Shown here in pieces: positions 1-5,602 of a stretch of 5,602 nucleotides of DNA. The DNA is from an uncultured Lachnospiraceae bacterium (GTDB lineage: Bacteria; Bacillota; Clostridia; Lachnospirales; Lachnospiraceae), in NCBI GenBank assembly GCA_947628025.1, contig CANQYH010000217.1, forward strand, positions 1 to 5,602, given 5' to 3'. Each line of letters begins with the position of its first letter. The first letter of the stretch is position 1. Under the pieces are notes generated by a model. That model searched no databases. It was not told the DNA's origin and saw nothing but the letters and a program-made list of their open reading frames with translations. The position numbers and the translations under genes are program-made.

Positions 1-914
1 ACCTTCCTTGAAATCAGTCCGCCCACGATGATCAGGATCACGGCGATGCAGATGAAGTAGATCCACGCCATCGCCGAGCCATATCCGTACTTGATATCCA
101 CGAAGATCGTATCCCGGATGGTGGTCATCATCTCGTTGGTCTCATTGGTAAACTGGTCGATGATCGTATATACGCTGTTCACCAGGATCATGGAGCTGAT
201 CATGGGGAACGTGATCTTCCAGAAATTCTCCCAGGCCGTCGCGCCCTCGATGCTGGACGCCTCGTAGAGGGACGGGCTGATGGACTGGAGCCCCGCCAGG
301 AAGATCAGGATCTGCACGCCGCTGGCCACGACGATATCGTAAATGCCGGTCACCGCGTCGGACAGGAAACCGATCACGCTCTGCGGCAGGCTCGTGTACT
401 CGGACAGAAACACCGCCATATTCAGGAACGACGCCATATCGTCCGCATTCTCGCCAGTGGTGCTCAGCGTCTGCAGCAGCAGGTCGGAATTTTCCAGACC
501 CATGATCACGCCGGAGGTCAGGATCACCGGGAAGAAGAATACGCTTCTGGCGATAGCCCTGCCGTGGAACTTCTGGTTGATCAGCGTCGCCGCAAAGAAG
601 CTGAAGATCAGCACCAGCGGGACTCTCGTCGCCATCTGGCCGATGCTGGACAGAAGCTCCAGGTTGAAATCCGGGTCAATGGTCAGGGCCCGCAGGTAAT
701 GCTCCAGTCCATTGTCGGCCGCCGGCGTCAGCACATATCCGGTGCTCGATACCTCCATATTGGAGAAGCTGAACCGGATCGACTCCACGATCAGCGGAAG
801 GAATATCCCAAAGAAACCGATCAGGAACGGCAGGATGAAAAGCACGCCCGCCACAGCCTCTTTCCCCGTCAGGGTCAGTCTCATTTTTCCGTTTCGTTTC
901 TTGAAGTAATTCAC
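1..914 (-). CDS. Sugar ABC transporter permease, MalF/UgpA type (3' end cut by window edge)
   Basis: Inner subunit of a carbohydrate importer of the binding-protein-dependent (CUT1-like) class; it would pair with a second permease and be driven by a cytoplasmic ATPase. The frame is open from a GTG at 914-912 to the left edge, giving 304 codons. I see six hydrophobic segments, at about residues 21-43, 94-112, 124-140, 192-210, 236-253 and 281-301, so only a short C-terminal tail is missing. The EAA loop that contacts the ATPase starts at residue 218 (EASSIEGATAWENFWKITFP), preceded by the typical FLAGLQSISP. The GTG start is supported by a GGGAG ribosome site 7 nt upstream and by starting immediately after the TAA of the upstream gene; the next in-frame Met, at residue 11, is less well placed. 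The external TM3-TM4 loop (about 141-190) is hydrophilic and lacks the usual Gly-x-x-Asn and Trp pattern as far as I can judge. The substrate cannot be told from sequence. Confidence 0.93.
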   Translation of the reverse strand, partial: MNYFKKRNGKMRLTLTGKEAVAGVLFILPFLIGFFGIFLPLIVESIRFSFSNMEVSSTGYVLTPAADNGLEHYLRALTIDPDFNLELLSSIGQMATRVPLVLIFSFFAATLINQKFHGRAIARSVFFFPVILTSGVIMGLENSDLLLQTLSTTGENADDMASFLNMAVFLSEYTSLPQSVIGFLSDAVTGIYDIVVASGVQILIFLAGLQSISPSLYEASSIEGATAWENFWKITFPMISSMILVNSVYTIIDQFTNETNEMMTTIRDTIFVDIKYGYGSAMAWIYFICIAVILIIVGGLISRK

Positions 915-3440
915 TTAATCACTCCCTTTCCGAACTGCGAAGTCTCTGGCGCCGATACTCACGCCGTCCACCGTCGCCGGCGTCTTGTCATAGTTTACGT
1001 ACACGCAGGTCCCGTCCTCATAGGTAGTCTTGGCGACCTTGCCGGTGCGCTCATGATCCACGATCCGCTGCGCGCCCAGGCCGGAAAGCGCCTCTTTCAC
1101 TCTCTGATAGTCCGCGGCGGCCTGATCGATCCAGCTGGCGTAATTCACCGAGTACAAATAATCGAAGTCCGTCTCATTCAGCAGCGAATTGTCTCCGTAG
1201 ATCCACTGGTAATGCAGCCCCGCGCCGCTCTCCAGACTCTTCAGGAACGTGGTCCTGTAATCGTCCGCCATGTTGATGGCCTCTCCCGCGTAGGGGATAT
1301 AGCCGTGAATGACCATCTCATAGAACGGAACGTCCTCGTCCAGGATCTGGTATCCGTTGGAGCTCTGGGGAACGTTCATCATATAGTCCGTGTACTTCCA
1401 TGTGTAATCGTTCCCGTTGTCGCCCAGGAGGGCATCCATCTGCCCGTCCAGCTTCTCGAAGCTCTGCTCATAACGGTCCACCGCCATCTGGCGGTCCGTG
1501 TAGCGGCTCTCCAGGAAATCGGAATACAGGTAATTGCTTACGCTGCCCAGGTTCAGCTTCTTGATATCGTATTTGGCGGTCCCGCTCAGGATCCCGTCCG
1601 TCACCTGGTCCGCAAAATAGGGGCTGATCAGATCCGCCAGCTTTTCATCCATCGAGTTGTCCGCAAAGAAATAGCTGTTGACTTCGATGCTCTTATGGTC
1701 GAAATAGCTGGGGGCGTATTTCATCGTCGAGTAGCCGTCCATCATCTTGTCCTTATAGACGTACTGCATCTCCACGGTCATGAACGCGTCGATCCCCAGC
1801 GCGTCCATATCCGACTGGAACTGCTTCGCCGACACGCCGCCTTTCTGCAGGGAACCGACCACTTTCTGCCGCATACCGGAGGTCCCGTGGAGTCCATCGT
1901 TGGCCCAGCCGGAGAACACGATCTTCTGATCCTCCACGCCCATGCCCCTGAGCTGCTCCGAGATCTGCTCCGCCTGCGCAAACGTCGTCAGCGGTTCGAC
2001 GGCGTCGTATTTCATCCCCAAAAACGTCTTATACTTGTTGATGGCCCCGATCAGCTCCAGGAAGAACGGAACCTCGGTCTCCTCCGACCGTGTCAGAACG
2101 CCCCGCTCCTCCAGGTACGTCCGGTAGCAGGCCGCCATCCCTGAATAATCTGCCTCGTCCCCGGTCAGAAACGAGTATCGCAGCTTATAGGGCCCGGCGA
2201 AGACCGGATCGCTGTACAGCTGGTAGCCATTGGCCCCTACCATGTCGCTTAAGGAAGCCTGGCCGTACTGCAAAAACTGGAAGCCGGAATATACCTGGTT
2301 ATAGGATGTGGTCCTGCCGGAGATATCGGCCGCCACATTGGCGTAGGCCGCGCCCTCCTCGATGACCGCGAACAGCGCCTGGTCCTCGGATTTCACGCCG
2401 AAGACCGGCATCTTGACCGTCAGGCTCGGATCGATCTCCGATTTGGTATTCACCAGCACCTGCCTGGATTCGTCCTGCCCGTAGACCAGGGCCGAATAGG
2501 AGGAATAGGTGGTCTTTCCATTGTTCAGGTAGATCAGGGAGCCGCTGCCGTCCGGTACGAACAGATAGCCCTCGGCCGCGCTGGTCGCCCCGAAATAGGG
2601 GAGCACGTCGATATGGACCGGATAGAACGCGTCGTTATATTCTACCAGCGACGGATCCAGGGTCACGACCAGGTTCTTCCCCTCCAGCTGATAGGTCAGC
2701 GGGACGATGAACCACGGATCGGTATTCTCCGCTTCCCCGATGCCGCTCTCCAGCACGTCTTTCTCAAATTCCTCCTGCGTATATCCGGCGTTTATGAAGT
2801 ATTCCTCCATATCCTCTTTCAGGTAATCCCGGACGCCGCCGCGGAGCACGTAGAAATTCGTGGTGAAACCGGGATACGTCTCGATGTAGGTCGCGATCTC
2901 CTCGCTGCCCGCCGGATTCGTCAGGTCCACATACACGTAATTTCGGTTGACGCGCTTCTGATCGCCGGAGTCCATCTGATCATAATAATACAGGTACCGC
3001 TCCTCGGAGATCGCGTCCGGCAACAGCAGCGTGCCGACCGCCGCGCCGATCGTGTAGGTAATGGTCACGCCGTTTTCGATCTCCTCGATCTCAAACTGCT
3101 CATCCTGGATACTGTCGTTGTAATTGTCCATCGTGCTGGACTGCACGTTCTCATTGTAATACTGGATCTGGAGCTGGCTCTTCTGCATCCTCTGATAATA
3201 CGCGGATGCAAATTCGTCGTCCTCCTGGGGATTCGTGTACCAGACCTTGCCGGTGGCATTGTCTACGACCGCCAGCGCCGTCTCTTTCTCATCCAAAAAC
3301 AGCGTCAGGTACTCGTTCTCCGCTACTTTCTTCATCCCTTTGGGCGCTTCCGCCGCCGCCTGGGCCGGAACCGCGGGTGCTGCGCTCAGAAGCAGCGCGG
3401 CCGCCAGACACAAGGCGCCTGTTCTTCTCATCTTCCTCAT
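915..3440 (-). CDS. Secreted DUF5696-type protein, probable glycoside-hydrolase-like enzyme
   Basis: An 841-residue exported protein. A Sec signal peptide is clear: MRKMRR, a hydrophobic core to about residue 22, and a probable cleavage after AQA at about 28. There is no lipobox, so it is not a lipoprotein, and I see no C-terminal anchor. Residues about 40-330 are beta-rich and open with a TLFLDEKETALAVVDNATG segment, like the N-terminal sandwich of many glycosidases. From about 458 to 760, alternating strands and helices suggest a (beta/alpha)8 barrel: FFLELIGA, KIVFSGWANDG (511-516 is GWANDG), AFMTVEMQY (555-560 is TVEMQY), LYSDF and PFYEMVIHGYIPYAG (705-719). The end (VYVNYDKTPATVDG, about 813-826) resembles a C-terminal beta-sandwich. 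Conserved-looking acidic residues are E462, D515, E557 and D641. The DUF5696 assignment is from memory of the family; enzymatic activity is inference. An upstream ATG at 3473 would overlap the previous gene; 3440 is preferred because AAAGGGGG lies 5 nt before it. Confidence 0.85.
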   Translation of the reverse strand: MRKMRRTGALCLAAALLLSAAPAVPAQAAAEAPKGMKKVAENEYLTLFLDEKETALAVVDNATGKVWYTNPQEDDEFASAYYQRMQKSQLQIQYYNENVQSSTMDNYNDSIQDEQFEIEEIENGVTITYTIGAAVGTLLLPDAISEERYLYYYDQMDSGDQKRVNRNYVYVDLTNPAGSEEIATYIETYPGFTTNFYVLRGGVRDYLKEDMEEYFINAGYTQEEFEKDVLESGIGEAENTDPWFIVPLTYQLEGKNLVVTLDPSLVEYNDAFYPVHIDVLPYFGATSAAEGYLFVPDGSGSLIYLNNGKTTYSSYSALVYGQDESRQVLVNTKSEIDPSLTVKMPVFGVKSEDQALFAVIEEGAAYANVAADISGRTTSYNQVYSGFQFLQYGQASLSDMVGANGYQLYSDPVFAGPYKLRYSFLTGDEADYSGMAACYRTYLEERGVLTRSEETEVPFFLELIGAINKYKTFLGMKYDAVEPLTTFAQAEQISEQLRGMGVEDQKIVFSGWANDGLHGTSGMRQKVVGSLQKGGVSAKQFQSDMDALGIDAFMTVEMQYVYKDKMMDGYSTMKYAPSYFDHKSIEVNSYFFADNSMDEKLADLISPYFADQVTDGILSGTAKYDIKKLNLGSVSNYLYSDFLESRYTDRQMAVDRYEQSFEKLDGQMDALLGDNGNDYTWKYTDYMMNVPQSSNGYQILDEDVPFYEMVIHGYIPYAGEAINMADDYRTTFLKSLESGAGLHYQWIYGDNSLLNETDFDYLYSVNYASWIDQAAADYQRVKEALSGLGAQRIVDHERTGKVAKTTYEDGTCVYVNYDKTPATVDGVSIGARDFAVRKGSD
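922..930 (-). promoter_or_regulatory. Ribosome binding site for the GTG-started permease
   Basis: GAAAGGGAG on the minus strand lies inside the last codons of the DUF5696 gene and ends 7 nt before the GTG at 914-912. The arrangement (stop codon TAA touching GTG) makes re-initiation by the same ribosome likely. Confidence 0.7.
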
Positions 3441-3453
3441 CTCAGCCCCCTTT
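3441..3453 (-). promoter_or_regulatory. Ribosome binding site that fixes the DUF5696 gene start at 3440
   Basis: On the minus strand, AAAGGGGG (3453-3446) is followed by CTGAG and then ATG at 3440-3438. It fills the whole 13-nt gap after the TAG stop of the Yip1 gene. It supports the start that opens directly with a normal signal peptide, rather than the ATG 33 nt upstream, which would add 11 polar residues before it. Confidence 0.75.
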
Positions 3454-4074
3454 CTACCGGAACCGCAGTTCACGGTAAATCGTCATCACAAAGGTCAGCA
3501 TCTGCTGGATCACGCTGAAGAACAGCAGGCCGATGAACATCAGGATCCCCATGGCCACGATGGTGATCACGCAGGTCACGATGGTCTTCGTGATCGAATA
3601 CTGATGAATGGTCATCGTGCCCAAAAAGATCAGAAGTCCGCTCCAGAGATAACTGATCGTGCCCAGCACGTAATAAAACGTGCCCTCGTCCGCGGTGATC
3701 ATGTGGCTCATAACGACCATCGGCAGGCGGATCAGGATGACCGGCAGCAGCGCGTAGCCGATGGCGATCAGGATATCTTTCATCCGGCCCTTGCCGTCCA
3801 TCAGGGAGGTCGTGCACCAGTTGGCTACGCACCAGAGCACATAGACCAGCAAGACCGTGATAATGTCCACGACCACATTCAGATCCGACAGCCGGTTCAG
3901 GTTGAACAGGAAACCGGTGTTCTGCTTTTCGATGGTCATCGTCAGGATCGTCAGGGCCACAAACGTGAACGCCGCCGCCAGACTGCCTTTATTCTCTCTG
4001 CGTATGCCCCAGAAACCGTCCAGGGGGTGGGTTATGACATAAAATCCATATTTTATCGTTTCGACATAAAGCAT
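3454..4074 (-). CDS. Yip1-family polytopic membrane protein
   Basis: A 206-residue integral membrane protein with five predicted helices at about 32-48, 67-86, 99-124, 133-153 and 162-189. Features of bacterial Yip1-domain proteins are visible: an N-terminal amphipathic stretch with the HPLDGFWGIRRENKGS pattern, a W-C-x-x-x-N-W-C motif in the second helix (81-87), the cytoplasmic-looking GKGRMKD loop followed by a helix with IGYALLPVIL (105-114), and a final long hydrophobic helix. The function of bacterial Yip1 proteins is poorly known; the eukaryotic relatives work in membrane trafficking, and that role should not be carried over. Its start lies inside the end of the NHL gene (22-nt overlap) with AGGTG 7 nt upstream, so translation is probably coupled. 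Being placed between the NHL protein and the secreted enzyme of a sugar-importer operon suggests a role in assembling or tethering that machinery, which is inference. Confidence 0.85.
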   Translation of the reverse strand: MLYVETIKYGFYVITHPLDGFWGIRRENKGSLAAAFTFVALTILTMTIEKQNTGFLFNLNRLSDLNVVVDIITVLLVYVLWCVANWCTTSLMDGKGRMKDILIAIGYALLPVILIRLPMVVMSHMITADEGTFYYVLGTISYLWSGLLIFLGTMTIHQYSITKTIVTCVITIVAMGILMFIGLLFFSVIQQMLTFVMTIYRELRFR

Positions 4075-5525
4075 TTCACTTCACCTACCCATCTTCTGAA
4101 TCTGAACACGTAGTACACGGCCAGAATGATCACGATGATGATCCCGGCTGCCAGCATCGCCGTACCGAAATTGTTCTCCATCAGCTCTTTCCTATAGTAG
4201 AAGAACGCTTTCGTGTAATATTTGCGGCTATTGCCAAGCCTGAAATATTCCATCGCCTGTTTATAGTTGCCTTCCGCCAGATAGGTCTTGCCTAATCCGA
4301 TGTACGCCATCTCGTTGTTGGAGTTGCTGCGGATCACTTCCCGCCACTCGGCGTTGGAACCCTCTGAGTCGCCGATGTCGTTAAGCCGCAGGGCGTTCAG
4401 AAGATGCCGCCCGTAATCGGTGATCTCAAACACCAGGATGCTGCCCAGCGTATTGTCCAGCACGTAGATCTTGCTCTCGCCGTCTCCCAATGCCAGGGCC
4501 ACGGGCCGCTGGACGTTGCCCTCCTTGCTGCCCTTTCTGCCGAACGCGAACAGGGAGTTGCCGTCGTAATCATAGGCGAATATCTTGCCGCCCGCGTTGT
4601 CCAGGATGAAGTAGCAGCCGTAATCGGTCGCCGCCACATCCACGAAAGACGAGAAGCTCCGGCCGTTTAAGTCGCCGGTGATATCGTTGTTGCCCAACCG
4701 CCGCAGCACGTCGGTGCCCGTCGGGTTCAGACGGCGGACCATGTCGGCGCCCTGCAGATGGTCTTCCTCGGACAGGTTGCTGATGGTGGCGTAGATGAAG
4801 TTCTCATCGTCCACGAAAATGTCGCTGTATTCGGTGGGAATGATCGTCTCCATCCTGGCCTGCTGGGCCTCGGTGGAGAAGTAATTCTTCCATATATATT
4901 CGAATGCGCTGACGCTGACCTCCGTGGCTCCCATGAAGCCCTGGAACTCGCCGTTCTTGTCAAATTCCACGAGGCCCATGTTGATGCCGTAGGCGATCAC
5001 GTAGATCCGGTCGGAATGGTCCACCACCAGGCGGATCGGCGTGTAAGCCTGGGAATCGCTGATCAGATTGGTCACCGGCCGGCCGATCTCCCGGACAAAC
5101 TTCAGGTCCGCGTCGTACTCCACGACCCGGCTGTTGCCGCTGTCGGCCACGTACAGATGGCCCTCATCGGTGACGAAGACGCCCTGAGGCTGATTCAGCA
5201 GGTCCTCCTCCCCGTCCGCGTAAGTGACTTCCTGCTCCACACTGCCGTTCAGGTCCATGACAAGGATCCGGGAATTGCCCGTATCCGCCACGTACAGATG
5301 CCCGTCGAAAAGGCACATATCCTGGGGGTACCGCAGCGCCGACCCAAACTGGGCCGTGGACAGGGTGTTGGAGTAGAGGTAAGCGTGCGGCTGCAGCACC
5401 TCTTCTCCCCAGTAATTGAAATTGTAGGTTTCATACGGCATCTCCGCCCGGGCGCAGACCGCCTGCGAAGTCAAAAGGCAGAGCGCCGAACAAAACACCG
5501 CGATCGTTTTGACTGTTTTTTTCAT
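4053..5525 (-). CDS. Secreted, membrane-anchored NHL-repeat beta-propeller protein with TPR-like segment
   Basis: A 490-residue protein with three parts. (1) A Sec signal peptide (MKKTVK, hydrophobic core, probable cleavage after CARA at about residue 27). (2) A beta-propeller of six recognisable blades at about 66-94, 112-140, 162-192, 233-270, 293-322 and 340-368; blades 1 and 2 carry the classic NHL signature LYVADTGNSRI (77-87) and LYVADSGNSRV (124-134), and the others are degenerate. (3) A helical TPR-like segment at about 388-445, with AYIGLGKTYLAEGNYKQAME fitting the TPR consensus, then one membrane helix at about 453-474 followed by basic residues (RFRR). The topology would put the propeller outside and a short tail inside. 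NHL propellers usually bind proteins or ligands; no catalytic residues are evident. The start has AGGAGG 7 nt upstream. It is the first gene of the visible operon and overlaps the Yip1 gene. A gluconolactonase-like enzyme is an alternative but less likely given the TPR-membrane tail. Confidence 0.87.
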   Translation of the reverse strand: MKKTVKTIAVFCSALCLLTSQAVCARAEMPYETYNFNYWGEEVLQPHAYLYSNTLSTAQFGSALRYPQDMCLFDGHLYVADTGNSRILVMDLNGSVEQEVTYADGEEDLLNQPQGVFVTDEGHLYVADSGNSRVVEYDADLKFVREIGRPVTNLISDSQAYTPIRLVVDHSDRIYVIAYGINMGLVEFDKNGEFQGFMGATEVSVSAFEYIWKNYFSTEAQQARMETIIPTEYSDIFVDDENFIYATISNLSEEDHLQGADMVRRLNPTGTDVLRRLGNNDITGDLNGRSFSSFVDVAATDYGCYFILDNAGGKIFAYDYDGNSLFAFGRKGSKEGNVQRPVALALGDGESKIYVLDNTLGSILVFEITDYGRHLLNALRLNDIGDSEGSNAEWREVIRSNSNNEMAYIGLGKTYLAEGNYKQAMEYFRLGNSRKYYTKAFFYYRKELMENNFGTAMLAAGIIIVIILAVYYVFRFRRWVGEVKCFMSKR

Positions 5526-5532
5526 CGTCCGC

Positions 5533-5538
5533 CCTCCT
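5533..5538 (-). promoter_or_regulatory. Consensus Shine-Dalgarno (AGGAGG) of the NHL gene
   Basis: A perfect AGGAGG with a 7-nt spacer to the ATG at 5525-5523. It is the strongest ribosome site of the four and lies only 16 bases from the edge of the inverted repeat at 5555-5592, so folding of that repeat in the mRNA could in principle affect access to it. Confidence 0.75.
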
Positions 5539-5541
5539 TAC

Positions 5542-5555
5542 TCTTTGATACCGGA
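5542..5555. repeat. 14-bp direct repeat, copy 1
   Basis: TCTTTGATACCGGA, identical to 5589-5602 (period 47). It directly borders the inverted repeat on the side of the NHL gene; its last base is also the first base of the left arm. Confidence 0.85.
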
Positions 5556-5592
5556 AGAAGCCATGGTCTCATTATCGAGACCATGGCTTCTT
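5555..5592. repeat. Perfect 16-bp inverted repeat with 6-nt loop; possible terminator or leader hairpin
   Basis: The arms are 5555-5570 (AAGAAGCCATGGTCTC) and 5577-5592 (GAGACCATGGCTTCTT), with no mismatch, separated by ATTATC. In RNA from either strand this gives a stable stem-loop. Reading on the minus strand it is preceded by an A-rich CAAAGAAG and followed by CTTCTTCCGG, a weak U-tract, which would suit a Rho-independent terminator of a gene lying to the right. Reading on the plus strand the tail is CTTCTTTGAT, slightly better. It ends 29 nt before the NHL start codon, so it could also be a 5' leader hairpin or a dyad operator. On the minus strand the loop reads GATAAT, close to a -10 box, but I find no convincing -35. 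Confidence 0.8.
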
Positions 5593-5602
5593 TGATACCG
5601 GA
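5589..5602. repeat. 14-bp direct repeat, copy 2 (ends at window edge)
   Basis: The second exact copy of TCTTTGATACCGGA. It overlaps the last four bases of the right arm of the hairpin and runs to the last base of the window, so the repeat may be longer or continue as a tandem array. Confidence 0.85.

Noticed and set aside
564..2144. Long open frame on the plus strand (526 codons) antisense to the permease and the DUF5696 gene
   Set aside because: Its product is rich in His, Arg, Val and Gln without domain, signal peptide or membrane pattern. It mirrors the codon bias of the real genes, which give coherent protein families on the other strand across the same bases.
3376..3420. Possible lipoprotein signal in the DUF5696 protein because of a Cys in the N-terminal hydrophobic stretch
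   Set aside because: The context GALC does not match a lipobox ([LVI][AST][GA]C), and the hydrophobic core continues beyond it to a standard AQA cleavage site.
3441..3473. Upstream ATG adding 11 residues (MNCGSGRKGAE) to the DUF5696 protein
   Set aside because: It would overlap the Yip1 gene, puts polar residues before a normal signal peptide, and ignores the good AAAGGGGG site that serves the ATG at 3440.
2613..3518. Plus-strand open frame of 301 codons antisense to the 5' part of the DUF5696 gene
   Set aside because: Low-complexity hydrophobic/His/Arg composition, no recognisable domain, and it runs across the junction of two real minus-strand genes.
3235..4113. Plus-strand open frame of 292 codons antisense to the whole Yip1 gene
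   Set aside because: The product is full of His, Asp, Gln and Arg as expected from reading hydrophobic codons backwards; the minus strand gives a clean five-helix protein with proper ribosome site.
5555..5592. Promoter with -10 box GATAAT in the hairpin loop (minus strand)
   Set aside because: No acceptable -35 element lies 16-18 nt upstream and there is no TGn extension; the resemblance of the loop to a -10 box is probably chance.
5542..5602. CRISPR array or insertion-sequence end
   Set aside because: Only two repeat copies are visible, the segment between them is itself a palindrome rather than a unique spacer, and there is no transposase or cas gene in the window.

Overview
All four genes lie on the minus strand and read right to left as one tightly packed transcription unit. 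In order of translation they are: a secreted, membrane-anchored NHL-repeat beta-propeller protein (5525 to 4053); a five-helix Yip1-type membrane protein (4074 to 3454); a large secreted DUF5696-type protein that looks like a glycoside hydrolase (3440 to 915); and a MalF/UgpA-type sugar ABC transporter permease (914 running off the left edge). The first two genes overlap by 22 bases. The second and third are 13 bases apart. The third and fourth abut with no gap (TAA directly followed by GTG). Every gene has a recognisable purine-rich Shine-Dalgarno sequence. There is no gene-free stretch longer than the 77 bases at the right edge.

The organism is most likely a Gram-positive Firmicute, probably a gut Lachnospiraceae member or a relative. 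The reasons are strong AGGAGG-like ribosome sites, Sec signal peptides on proteins that would act at the outer face of a single membrane, and the combination of DUF5696, Yip1 and a sugar ABC permease. From general knowledge, that combination is met in Lachnospiraceae and Paenibacillaceae. The sequence looks moderately GC-rich. The taxonomic call is an inference; there is no rRNA or other marker gene here.

The likely joint role is uptake of a carbohydrate. The permease forms half of the membrane channel of an importer. Its usual partner permease and solute-binding protein are expected just beyond the window, most simply to the left. The DUF5696 protein would act on or bind the glycan outside the cell. 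The NHL protein (six propeller blades, then a TPR-like segment, then one membrane helix) and the Yip1 protein are not standard parts of a sugar importer, and their role is unknown. They may be scaffold, sensor or assembly factors. This co-encoded set is the most interesting content of the window.

At the right edge, directly before the first gene, there is a perfect 16-bp inverted repeat with a 6-nt loop, bracketed by two exact copies of a 14-bp direct repeat. It may be a transcription terminator of the preceding gene, a leader or operator element, a small repeat element, or an artefact of a sequence end.
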